A program made the translations under genes and the position numbers. Of a stretch of 9,030 nt of DNA, positions 1 through 5,773 are shown piece after piece (position 1 is the first letter of the stretch; each line of letters begins with the position of its first letter). Source of the stretch: Gammaproteobacteria bacterium (lineage in GTDB: Bacteria > Pseudomonadota > Gammaproteobacteria > Xanthomonadales > Rhodanobacteraceae). Under the pieces are notes generated by a model that made no database searches, was not told the origin of the DNA, and saw only the letters and a list, made by a program, of their open reading frames with translations. Location: NCBI GenBank assembly GCA_005877675.1, contig VBNZ01000160.1, forward strand, positions 512-9,541, read 5' to 3'.

Positions 1-753
1 CTTGCTCGGAAACGGCTCGCGCACGGTGAAGTACAAGTGATGCGCGTCCCAGGCGAATCCTTTTGCTCGCAGGTGCGTAAGTTCCGGTACCGGCGTGCCG
101 CCGGCCACGCCGAGTGCGCCGTTGATCAGGCTTTTGAACCAGCCGGTTGAGCCGAGTCCGGTCGATACGATGATGCCGCTGGAGGAATGCATCTCATGAC
201 GCTTGCCGAGATGCAACTCGTAGCGCGCCGAGACGTGCGTACGTGGACCGATGAATAGATCGTTCACGGCGTGCAGTTCCTGGCCGTCGCTCAACTTGGC
301 GCGCGCCATCGTGATGCTCTTGGTCGGGCGTTTCTCCAGGAGTGCTTCCGGTGTAATCGTCTTAAGGTCCTCGACCTGGAACGACAACAACACGCCGTCC
401 CAGCGTGCCGGATCGGGATTGACCCCGATCACGGCTTGGCCGTTGAGATACTTCAACGTATTCGCAACTAAACCATCCTGTCCGAGTACAACCACCAGGC
501 ATTGCGGTGGGAAAAGAAAGCTCGGAAGAAACGTGCGGTCGAGCCGATGCACACGGCCGAAGCGCGCCAACGACGCTTCGGCCGTGGCGATCGCCGCGTG
601 ATACGTGGTGTGTTCGTGCTCGTAGTCGGAGAAATCCGCACCCAAGTGCTCGACGTAGAATCGCGCTTGCTCGATCGTGTTGAACCGAGCGATCAGGTCC
701 TCGAGCCGACTCTTTCGCACCACCAGGACAATCCGATGCTGCAGAGGATCCAT
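1..753 (-). CDS. NAD-kinase-like protein (3' end beyond window)
   Basis: Partial gene: 251 codons are open from the ATG at 753 to the left edge, with no stop. Seen in the translation: LVVVLGQDGLVANT (residues 86-99) sits where NAD kinases carry the GGDGT nucleotide-binding motif. NDLFIG (164-169) matches the conserved NE/ND substrate loop. SSGIIVSTGLGSTGW (191-205) matches the second NAD-kinase signature, which usually reads DGxxVsTPTGSTAY. The fold is therefore most likely that of ATP-NAD kinases, which phosphorylate NAD to NADP in the cytosol. The first motif is altered (GQDGL instead of GGDGT, keeping the Asp), so the substrate or activity may differ. NAD kinases are usually near 290-300 residues, so some 40-50 residues should lie outside. 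The start is supported by AAGGGG about 8 nt upstream, inside the end of the SPFH gene. The 5-nt gap to that gene suggests translational coupling. Membership of the NAD-kinase superfamily is fairly secure; the exact substrate is inference. Confidence 0.72.
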   Translation of the reverse strand, partial: MDPLQHRIVLVVRKSRLEDLIARFNTIEQARFYVEHLGADFSDYEHEHTTYHAAIATAEASLARFGRVHRLDRTFLPSFLFPPQCLVVVLGQDGLVANTLKYLNGQAVIGVNPDPARWDGVLLSFQVEDLKTITPEALLEKRPTKSITMARAKLSDGQELHAVNDLFIGPRTHVSARYELHLGKRHEMHSSSGIIVSTGLGSTGWFKSLINGALGVAGGTPVPELTHLRAKGFAWDAHHLYFTVREPFPSK

Positions 754-758
754 AGCGA

Positions 759-1784
759 TCACCCCTTGGCCGTCTTGCCCTTGGTCAATTGCTGTAGCAG
801 CTCCGGCGAGATGTTGAGCTCGCCAATCTTGCTCGCGTTCTCGGCCAGTCCCTGGAATGCCGATGCGATGAGCGTGCTCGGATCGGTGCTGCCGAGCATG
901 ATCGCCTGCAATACCTTCGGATCGACGTTACCTACGGCCTTCATGATTGCCGAGAGCGCATAGGCCTTCGCGTCTGCTTCGCGCTGGGCGTTACCAGCCT
1001 TGAGCGTCGTGAGCGCCTCATTGCGCTTCTCGAGCTCGACCTTGCCGGCCATATCCTGTTCCTGGATTTGTTGGCGCTTTTCCAAGACCGCACGTTCGGC
1101 ATCCATCTGCGTCTCGCGAATCTGCCGCTTCTTGGTTTCGATCGCGATTTCGGTATTGAGCTCGTTCTCCTTGATCGCGCGTTCCTGCTCGATCGCCGAG
1201 TTGCGACGCGTGTACGTCGCATCGTCGGCTTGTTTGAGGATCTGTTCGCGCACCTGCGCTTCCAGCGCACGCGCGGTCTCCGGGTTCGGCTTGATCGCGA
1301 GGATGGCGAGATCCATGAGTTCCAGGCCGAGCGCCGCAATGCCCGCTGCGGATTTCAACCGATCGCGCACCGCATTAACGAGCTGATCGGACTGGCGCAG
1401 CAGATCCTGCAGCGTCTTGCCTTGCAACAAAGAACGCAATTGAACTTGGACCGCATTGACCACGCGTGGCGCAAGCTTGGTCGGGTCGTCCGACAAATAG
1501 CCAGAGCCGTCGGCCTTCAGGGTGAAGTTCATCAGCCCCGCGAGCGTCTTGGGCGCCGCCACGCGGAACGTGACTTGGCCTTGCACCGTGATGTCCTGAA
1601 AATCGCTGCTGACTTCGCGGAACATGAACGGCACGTCCATGCTTTCCAGCGGCACCGAAACGAGCGATGTGTTCGGCGCGAAGTAGTAAAAGGCGACTCC
1701 CGCGCCTTCCTTGACCGCGTGGCCGTTGCGGTATTTGAGTACGTAACTGCTCGGATTGGCTTTGAAGTAACGGATGCCTAACAT
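759..1784 (-). CDS. SPFH/band-7 domain protein
   Basis: A 341-residue protein of the SPFH (stomatin/prohibitin/flotillin/HflK) superfamily, whose members form large oligomers and scaffold membrane or enzyme assemblies. Seen: a beta-rich SPFH region at roughly residues 5-165, including FREVSSDFQDITVQGQVTFRV (56-75) typical of the domain; a highly charged helical stretch (about 170-275) rich in Glu, Lys, Arg and Gln that should form a long coiled coil; and a C-terminal Ala/Leu-rich tail (280-341). No signal peptide or transmembrane segment is visible, so it is probably cytosolic or peripherally attached. The open frame extends upstream to 2192 but there overlaps the Nudix domain of the preceding gene. 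The ATG at 1784 is preferred because GAGGAG lies 7 nt before it and the SPFH fold begins immediately. It is the middle gene of the operon: 88 nt after nadM and 5 nt before the kinase-like gene. This suggests, without proving it, a scaffold role for NAD enzymes. Confidence 0.88.
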   Translation of the reverse strand: MLGIRYFKANPSSYVLKYRNGHAVKEGAGVAFYYFAPNTSLVSVPLESMDVPFMFREVSSDFQDITVQGQVTFRVAAPKTLAGLMNFTLKADGSGYLSDDPTKLAPRVVNAVQVQLRSLLQGKTLQDLLRQSDQLVNAVRDRLKSAAGIAALGLELMDLAILAIKPNPETARALEAQVREQILKQADDATYTRRNSAIEQERAIKENELNTEIAIETKKRQIRETQMDAERAVLEKRQQIQEQDMAGKVELEKRNEALTTLKAGNAQREADAKAYALSAIMKAVGNVDPKVLQAIMLGSTDPSTLIASAFQGLAENASKIGELNISPELLQQLTKGKTAKG

Positions 1785-1818
1785 AGTGTTCTCCTCGGAA
1801 GTTCCTTCCAGTGATTTC

Positions 1819-1839
1819 AGTGCCGGTCTATCCGGCGCT
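1819..1839 (-). promoter_or_regulatory. Hairpin in the nadM-SPFH gap (GGATAGACC core)
   Basis: On the coding (minus) strand an 8-bp stem AGCGCCGG / CCGGCACT, with one G-T pair, closes a 5-nt ATAGA loop. It lies between the nadM stop and the SPFH start. No T-run follows on the minus strand, so it is not a standard terminator. A second 6-bp stem (GCGCGA / TCGCGC on either strand) lies at 1841-1860. The GGATAGACC core recurs in the nadM leader. It could be an mRNA stability or attenuation element, or a protein-binding site. Confidence 0.4.
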
Positions 1840-1872
1840 GGCGCGAACGGGCGGTCGCGCAACGCGTAGTGC

Positions 1873-2910
1873 TCACGCCGAACCGATGAAGTGTTCGACG
1901 ATGTAGAAATGATCCTCGTACATGTGCTCTTCGAGCTGACGTACCTCGGCCAGCGTAAACCAGCGCGCCTTAGCCGCATCGTCACCACCCTTGACGGCGG
2001 GCAATGCGCCGGTCGGAAATTCGAAATGGAAAGCGTGCGTGATCGTCCGCCCGCGCAACGAACGATTGGGATGATCGAAGACCTCGCACGCTTTGATGGA
2101 GCCGCGCAACACCGGCGCAGGAATCTTGAGACGGGTTTCTTCGCGCAGTTCGCGCAGCACGGCATTGGGAATTGATTCGTTGTGACGCACAAAGCCGCCA
2201 GGGAGCGCCCAGAGTCCCAAGCCCGGCTGGGCTCCGCGTTTGACTAGCAGCACGTGGCCGGAATGCACGACGACCGCATCGACCGTCACGAAAGTCGGTG
2301 GATACGGTGCCGATTCCCAACCCTTGCGGTACTGCTGTACGAAGCGGAATTCTTCGACCAGCCCTGCATAGGCGGGTGATCCGGTTCGGAACGCTTCGAT
2401 CATTTCAAACACTGCGGGCGGTGCGTTGGCCTCGAGCAGGTGCCGACCGCCAGCGTCGCCGGAAAAGTAGTGTTGTCGCAGTTCGGTCGAAGACAGCGTG
2501 TCCGTGTGGGGGACTTCGACGCGCGGCCATTGTGGAAAAGCCTGGAGATACTCGGCGCTCGCTTCGTCATCGCCGCTGATCAAGCCAATGCGCGCATCGC
2601 CAGGGAAGCCGTCCTCGGCGATGAGCCGAGCGACGGTCGATTGCACGACGCCAACCCACGCATTCTCGTTGTAGAGATGATCGCGTAACGGCGCAAATCT
2701 GACGCGTTCCGAGGCTGCACTCAGCGCCGATCGCAGCATTACGGTGCGTTCGGCAGCGGTCCAGGGATTGCGGATATTTCGCGGGCGATTGGCCGAGCCA
2801 ATCAAGACGATGACGTTGCGCGATTCTTCCAGCGCACGTCGAAGGATTGAAAGTTGTCCGCGATGGACTGGCTGGAAACGCCCGATGAAGACGAGATAGT
2901 CGAAGCGCAT
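1873..2910 (-). CDS. nadM: Bifunctional NMN adenylyltransferase / Nudix ADP-ribose pyrophosphatase
   Basis: A 345-residue fusion enzyme. The N-terminal half (about 1-180) is a nicotinamide-mononucleotide adenylyltransferase of the nucleotidyltransferase superfamily (NMN + ATP to NAD + PPi). It shows GRFQPVHRGQ at 10-19 and SSTELR at 140-145, the ISTxxR-like motif. The C-terminal half (about 200-345) is a Nudix hydrolase with a good Nudix box at 239-261: Gly239, Glu245, Arg253, Glu254, Glu257, Glu258. The usual glycine near the end of the box is Arg260. From memory the architecture and blocks such as FVTVDA, RSLRGRTITH and EDH match the Francisella/Synechocystis NadM-Nudix enzymes, whose Nudix part hydrolyses ADP-ribose. 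Oddity: the second histidine of the HxGH catalytic motif is Gln19 (codon CAA). The start at 2910 has GAGGGA about 7 nt upstream. It is first in the operon and transcribed away from the winged-helix gene. The domain call is firm; full adenylyltransferase activity is uncertain because of Gln19. Confidence 0.92.
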   Translation of the reverse strand: MRFDYLVFIGRFQPVHRGQLSILRRALEESRNVIVLIGSANRPRNIRNPWTAAERTVMLRSALSAASERVRFAPLRDHLYNENAWVGVVQSTVARLIAEDGFPGDARIGLISGDDEASAEYLQAFPQWPRVEVPHTDTLSSTELRQHYFSGDAGGRHLLEANAPPAVFEMIEAFRTGSPAYAGLVEEFRFVQQYRKGWESAPYPPTFVTVDAVVVHSGHVLLVKRGAQPGLGLWALPGGFVRHNESIPNAVLRELREETRLKIPAPVLRGSIKACEVFDHPNRSLRGRTITHAFHFEFPTGALPAVKGGDDAAKARWFTLAEVRQLEEHMYEDHFYIVEHFIGSA

Positions 2911-2942
2911 GAGAATCCCTCAGTGCGATGATTGAAAATCGG

Positions 2943-2955
2943 CGGGTCTATCCCG
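2943..2955 (-). promoter_or_regulatory. Small hairpin in nadM leader (GGATAGACC core)
   Basis: On the coding strand a 4-bp stem CGGG / CCCG closes the loop ATAGA, in the untranslated leader about 33 nt before the nadM start. The 9-nt core GGATAGACC is identical to that in the hairpin before the SPFH gene, again placed as loop plus inner stem. The stem alone is short. The repeat of the same core ahead of two genes of one operon is what makes it worth listing. Confidence 0.35.
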
Positions 2956-2966
2956 TCGACGAATAC

Positions 2967-2995
2967 ATGCTACGACTGCAGAGAGTGCAATTCAA
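2967..2995 (-). promoter_or_regulatory. Probable sigma-70 promoter of the nadM operon
   Basis: Reading leftwards, TTGAAT (2995-2990) and TAGCAT (2972-2967) are separated by exactly 17 nt. Each matches the -35 (TTGACA) and -10 (TATAAT) consensus at four of six positions. Transcription would begin near 2960, giving a leader of about 50 nt that contains the GGATAGACC hairpin. Directly upstream of the -35 is an inverted repeat, ATGCCC-GCTCA-GGGCAT (3001-3017), which could bind a regulator. Prediction from consensus only. Confidence 0.45.
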
Positions 2996-3000
2996 GAGAT

Positions 3001-3017
3001 ATGCCCGCTCAGGGCAT
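3001..3017. repeat. Inverted repeat ATGCCC-N5-GGGCAT upstream of nadM promoter
   Basis: Perfect 6-bp arms separated by 5 nt, located 5 nt upstream of the predicted -35 hexamer of nadM. The position fits an operator or activator site, and no T-run follows in either direction. It is short enough to occur by chance. Confidence 0.35.
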
Positions 3018-3130
3018 GGAGTCGACAGGCAGTAGTCGGACCAGAAGCGGACATTCCTAGTTAAGCCGCGCGGCGAATGGGCTCCGAGCAGAAAGCGTCA
3101 ACGTCAAGCAAGGAGCGCCCCGACGCGAAA

Positions 3131-3146
3131 GTGCGAGTACTCGCAC
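3131..3146. promoter_or_regulatory. Perfect 16-bp palindrome, candidate operator
   Basis: GTGCGAGTACTCGCAC is its own reverse complement over all 16 bases with no spacer. It lies in the divergent intergenic region, about 78 nt before the start of the winged-helix/TIR-like gene and just upstream of its probable promoter. An uninterrupted palindrome of this size is more typical of a dimeric DNA-binding protein's site than of an RNA hairpin. The adjacent gene itself has a winged-helix-like N-terminus, so autoregulation is a natural hypothesis. The binding protein is unknown. Confidence 0.45.
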
Positions 3147-3150
3147 ATCC

Positions 3151-3179
3151 TGCACGTAATCGAGCAGGTATGTGATACT
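3151..3179 (+). promoter_or_regulatory. Weak promoter candidate for the winged-helix/TIR-like gene
   Basis: GATACT (3174-3179) matches TATAAT at four of six positions and is preceded by TG one base upstream, an extended -10 arrangement. A poor -35 (TGCACG) lies 17 nt upstream. The start of transcription would be near 3186, giving a leader of roughly 38 nt. The 16-bp palindrome abuts the -35 region, where a bound protein could affect polymerase. Low confidence because the -35 is weak. Confidence 0.3.
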
Positions 3180-3223
3180 TCTCCCAGTCGTTAGGATTGT
3201 CACGGCATCTGAAAGGACTACTC

Positions 3224-4285
3224 ATGGCCCCCCAGAAGAAGTCAGCAAAAAAGCCTTCAGCTAGAGCAAAGAAAGCAGCCGGCGTGGGCCGAGCCAAATT
3301 TCCCCGCCATTCCGTTACAGCAGCGCTTCGAATTCCGCGCGCGATCCTGGAACAAAACGCTGGTAAGGCTTGTACACCAGATGAGGCTGCCGCGTTCCTC
3401 GGTTTGGCTACGGCTAAGGGGCCATTCGCAGTTGAAGTTAGCTCATCCATCAAATATGGATTTTTAGAGCGCCCACAGTCTGGTCAAATACAGCCAACCG
3501 CTTTAGCCAAGAAGATCTTACGCCCTCAAGCAGCCTCAGATGAGATTGATGGCTATCGAGAGGCAGTGCTTAAGGCGCCGGATTTGTCTGAGGTTTATCG
3601 GCACTATCGCGGCGAGAACTTGCCTGACGATCAGTTTCTGATGAACACGGTTGTTGAGACATACCACGTGCCACCAGAAAGCTTTCCAGAGTTCAAGCAG
3701 GTGCTGCTTGAGTCTCTTGAGTCGGCACAGCTGACTGCAAAGCATGGCGACAAGATTCGAGTGTTGGACTCTGCGTCCGAAGATAAGCTGGCACAGGGTC
3801 AATCAGATCGTCTAAAAAGACTAGGTAAGACAACTAGCATCAGCGCGACGGATACGTGTTTCGTGATGCAACCGTTTGCGGCTCCACTTGGCGACTACTA
3901 CGACAAGATTTACAGGCCGGCGATTGAAAAGGCCGGCTTGCGGCCGGTCCGGGCAGATGCCGACATTTTCGGTACGGGCAAAATAATGGACCAAGTGTGG
4001 TCCGGAATTAATGCTGCTCGGGTATTGGTCGCTGAGCTCACCAGCAGGAATCCAAATGTGTTCTACGAACTAGGCCTTGCTCACGCGCTTCGCAAACCCG
4101 TGGTACTTGTGTCGGCGCGCGAGGAAGATGTCCCTTTTGATCTCCAGCATATTCGTGTCATTTACTACGACGTTAGTGATCCGTTTTGGGGAACAAAGTT
4201 AATAGAAAAAGTCGCCGAGAATGTGCTGTCTGCGCTTCAAAACCCTGAGGAAGCGGTCTTTCAGGGGAGTTCACGAACCACATAA
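3224..4285 (+). CDS. Winged-helix-like + nucleoside-deoxyribosyltransferase/TIR-like (DRHyd) domain protein
   Basis: A 353-residue two-part protein. Residues 1-27 are a Lys/Ala-rich tail. About 28-185 are helical and resemble a winged-helix region (ALRIPRAILEQNAG, then DEAAAFLG and IKYGFLERP...QPTALAKKILRP). The C-terminal part (about 210-340) carries CFVMQPF (212-218), IMDQVWSGINAARVLVAEL (254-272), NPNVFYELGLAHAL (276-289) and VPFDLQHIRVIYYD (303-316). These motifs are typical of the widespread nucleoside 2-deoxyribosyltransferase-like/TIR-like DRHyd superfamily, in which the Glu of YELG (Glu282) corresponds to the catalytic acid. Members cleave N-glycosidic bonds of nucleotides, including NAD, and are common in bacterial immunity and signalling. 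Substrate and trigger here are unknown. The ATG at 3224 is preferred to an in-frame TTG at 3197 because AAGGA precedes it by 6 nt. Third-position GC is visibly lower than in flanking genes, suggesting recent acquisition. Confidence 0.82.
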   Translation: MAPQKKSAKKPSARAKKAAGVGRAKFPRHSVTAALRIPRAILEQNAGKACTPDEAAAFLGLATAKGPFAVEVSSSIKYGFLERPQSGQIQPTALAKKILRPQAASDEIDGYREAVLKAPDLSEVYRHYRGENLPDDQFLMNTVVETYHVPPESFPEFKQVLLESLESAQLTAKHGDKIRVLDSASEDKLAQGQSDRLKRLGKTTSISATDTCFVMQPFAAPLGDYYDKIYRPAIEKAGLRPVRADADIFGTGKIMDQVWSGINAARVLVAELTSRNPNVFYELGLAHALRKPVVLVSAREEDVPFDLQHIRVIYYDVSDPFWGTKLIEKVAENVLSALQNPEEAVFQGSSRTT

Positions 4286-4383
4286 ATGACGAGTCGTTTC
4301 CGCCCCATCATCGGCGGGCGCCTCGGAGGCGACTAGCACGAGGTATCTAAGACCCTAAGATCCAGCGGCGGTATTGTCAGCCA

Positions 4384-4671
4384 ATGGCCTTAGAGAAGAT
4401 GCCCGATAAACGGCTCGCCATCGATCGCCTGAGATGGACGCAGGACTTCTATTTCCGCGATCCGACCCCGGCCTACGCCTACTACGACGACGCCGTCATC
4501 GCGTACCTTGCCGATTGCCCGAAGGGCCGGGCTCTGCGCATGTACAGCATTCCGTCTGGCGAGCCCGGCGCGACACAAATCTTCGAGACGCATGCCGAGG
4601 CGATGAAGGCCGTCGAGGACTGGGTTCGAGGACCCGACATTGACCCCGGCCCGGACGTCACGTTTGAATGA
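4384..4671 (+). CDS. Small hypothetical protein
   Basis: A 95-residue acidic protein of no family I recognise. It has an aromatic-rich centre (FYFRDPTPAYAYYDDAVIAYL, about residues 22-42) and an amphipathic helix EAMKAVEDWV (about 72-81). No signal peptide or membrane segment is visible. The reading frame has high third-position GC, unlike the preceding winged-helix gene, which supports real coding but argues against shared acquisition. The start is uncertain: the ATG at 4384 has no clear ribosome site, and an in-frame ATG at 4399 has only a weak GAGAAG next to it. It follows the winged-helix gene by 98 nt on the same strand, so co-transcription is possible but not shown. Overlapping antisense frames are considered shadows. 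Confidence 0.6.
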   Translation: MALEKMPDKRLAIDRLRWTQDFYFRDPTPAYAYYDDAVIAYLADCPKGRALRMYSIPSGEPGATQIFETHAEAMKAVEDWVRGPDIDPGPDVTFE

Positions 4672-4759
4672 TCAGCTGGTGCGGCGCGCGGCGCTCCATC
4701 TGCGCATCCAAATAGTTGAGATGCTGAGGTAGATTTCTTCCCCATGAAATCAAGGGATC

Positions 4760-5320
4760 CTACTTCTTTCCCCAAGTATCGAACGGTGGCGGAAGAAGAT
4801 TGTCTCGGATCCATTCGATCAAGTCCTTGAGCCGCTCTCCAGGCCAACTATCGAATCCGGCCAATTTCAGAGCCCAGAATGGCCCATACAGAATCAAGAG
4901 AGCTAGTTCAGCGGGGCCAGAAATCACGAACAGAAGCCACTTCCACCACGAACTCGGCTCGCCGTCTTCATCCGGTGTATCAAGCGGGGGATCTGGTCGG
5001 AGCGGTGGAGGGTCGACGAAGTATTGGCCCTGATCAGAACCGACGTCTTGTCGATCCGGTTTCCAGGACCAGTCGATTCTCAATCCAAAAGTGCCGCTCT
5101 GGTTCCCGGCAGGGTGGCTCAGTGGTACGCCGGACCTAGGATCGACACCCGAGGGAATGTCGAATCCGGAAGAAGGGGTCCAACTACCGCTCCCCTCACG
5201 TACGAAAATGTGAATGTCGTTCGGCTGCGGATCGCTACCCGTGTACTTGACGAGTACGTCGATGTGTTTGCCGGTGACAACGTGCTGGCCCGCGGGGAAT
5301 TGAATTTCTGCAGTTGGCAT
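4760..5320 (-). CDS. Membrane-anchored hypothetical protein with beta-rich N-terminus
   Basis: A 186-residue protein of unknown family. The N-terminal half (1-104) is beta-rich and polar (IQFPAGQHVVTG, HIDVLVKYTG, DIHIFVREGSGSW, GTFGLRIDWSW), resembling an Ig-like or jelly-roll domain. A proline/aspartate linker follows (PPPLRPDPPLDTPDEDGEP, about 104-122). Next is a hydrophobic hairpin or long membrane segment (WWKWLLFVISGPAELALLILYGPFWALKLAG, about 125-155), then an amphipathic tail (162-186). There is no N-terminal signal peptide, so topology is unclear: it may be C-tail anchored with the beta domain in the cytoplasm. The start at 5320 is chosen for GGAGG 7 nt upstream; an earlier in-frame TTG at 5341 lacks this. 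It lies 90 nt downstream of the CVNH-like gene on the same strand, so the two may share a transcript. Confidence 0.72.
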   Translation of the reverse strand: MPTAEIQFPAGQHVVTGKHIDVLVKYTGSDPQPNDIHIFVREGSGSWTPSSGFDIPSGVDPRSGVPLSHPAGNQSGTFGLRIDWSWKPDRQDVGSDQGQYFVDPPPLRPDPPLDTPDEDGEPSSWWKWLLFVISGPAELALLILYGPFWALKLAGFDSWPGERLKDLIEWIRDNLLPPPFDTWGKK

Positions 5321-5410
5321 TTGTTCCCTCCGACCGGACAAGCAAAGCTCACAAATAGTCGTCTAGAGATCTTTCTTGCGCGCACGCAGCGCGTCTTTCT
5401 CTACTGCGCT

Positions 5411-5773
5411 TCAGGTACCACAGATTTGAGGCGTTCCGGCATAACCGCAGCACAGCGTGCCGTTGTTGTTCGACAGATTGCGGCCGTCAATGGGAGCATC
5501 ATAGCAATTGGGGAACTGGCTCATATCGAAGGTGGTATTACGCCATGTTTGACTTGCCGTCTGGCAGCTGGCCTGCAAGGTGCAGCCATTCAACGTCACG
5601 TTCTTGCAGCTTTGCCAGAAGGTGAACACGGTTGTCTTGGGAGGCAACTTGCAGGCATCGGCGGTGGGTTTCGGCGGCGCGCTCGTCGCAGCCCCCGCGG
5701 GCTTGGCGGGCGGTTCGGCAGCAAAGCACGAGAAAGCGGCGATCGATAGAACGACGATCATGAGACGTTTCAT
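5411..5773 (-). CDS. Secreted cysteine-rich protein, CVNH (cyanovirin-N)-like
   Basis: A 120-residue exported protein. Residues 1-19 form a signal peptide (MKR, hydrophobic core, FAA before the probable cut). A Pro/Ala-rich linker (20-40) and a compact domain with eight cysteines (41, 56, 64, 70, 90, 108, 109, 118) follow. The domain pattern QSCKNVTLNGCTLQASCQ (54-71), then a W/RNTTFDMSQ strand and NNNGTLCCG (102-110), resembles the cyanovirin-N homology fold, whose members are often mannose-binding lectins (family pattern: SC.N..L.G..L.A.C ... N.dG.L). The match was made by eye and is moderate. There are far more cysteines than in cyanovirin-N itself. The start at 5773 is chosen because the signal peptide begins there and AAAGGAA lies about 7 nt upstream; the frame is open further up to 5842. 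It should act in the periplasm or outside the cell. It may be co-transcribed with the following membrane-anchored gene. Confidence 0.75.
   Translation of the reverse strand: MKRLMIVVLSIAAFSCFAAEPPAKPAGAATSAPPKPTADACKLPPKTTVFTFWQSCKNVTLNGCTLQASCQTASQTWRNTTFDMSQFPNCYDAPIDGRNLSNNNGTLCCGYAGTPQICGT

Noticed and set aside
502..963. 153-codon plus-strand frame over the NAD-kinase-like/SPFH junction
   Set aside because: Antisense to two well-supported genes, with no recognisable motif.
1068..1781. 237-codon open frame on the plus strand
   Set aside because: Antisense shadow of the SPFH gene; Arg-rich composition and no ribosome site.
1785..2192. Upstream extension of the SPFH reading frame (136 more residues)
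   Set aside because: It overlaps the coding sequence of the Nudix domain in another frame, has Arg/Cys-rich unnatural composition, and a strong ribosome site precedes the internal ATG at 1784.
3197..3223. TTG start nine codons before the ATG of the winged-helix/TIR-like gene
   Set aside because: A good AAGGA ribosome site is placed for the ATG at 3224, none for the TTG.
3061..3453. 130-codon minus-strand frame across the divergent region
   Set aside because: It overlaps the start of the winged-helix gene, has no ribosome site and shows no family features.
4286..4336. 16-codon frame directly after the winged-helix gene
   Set aside because: Too short and no ribosome site; the GC-rich end is a small CGCCT-CGG-AGGCG hairpin without a T-run.
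5024..5749. 241-codon plus-strand frame
   Set aside because: Antisense to the CVNH-like and membrane-anchored genes, both of which have ribosome sites and sensible domain features.
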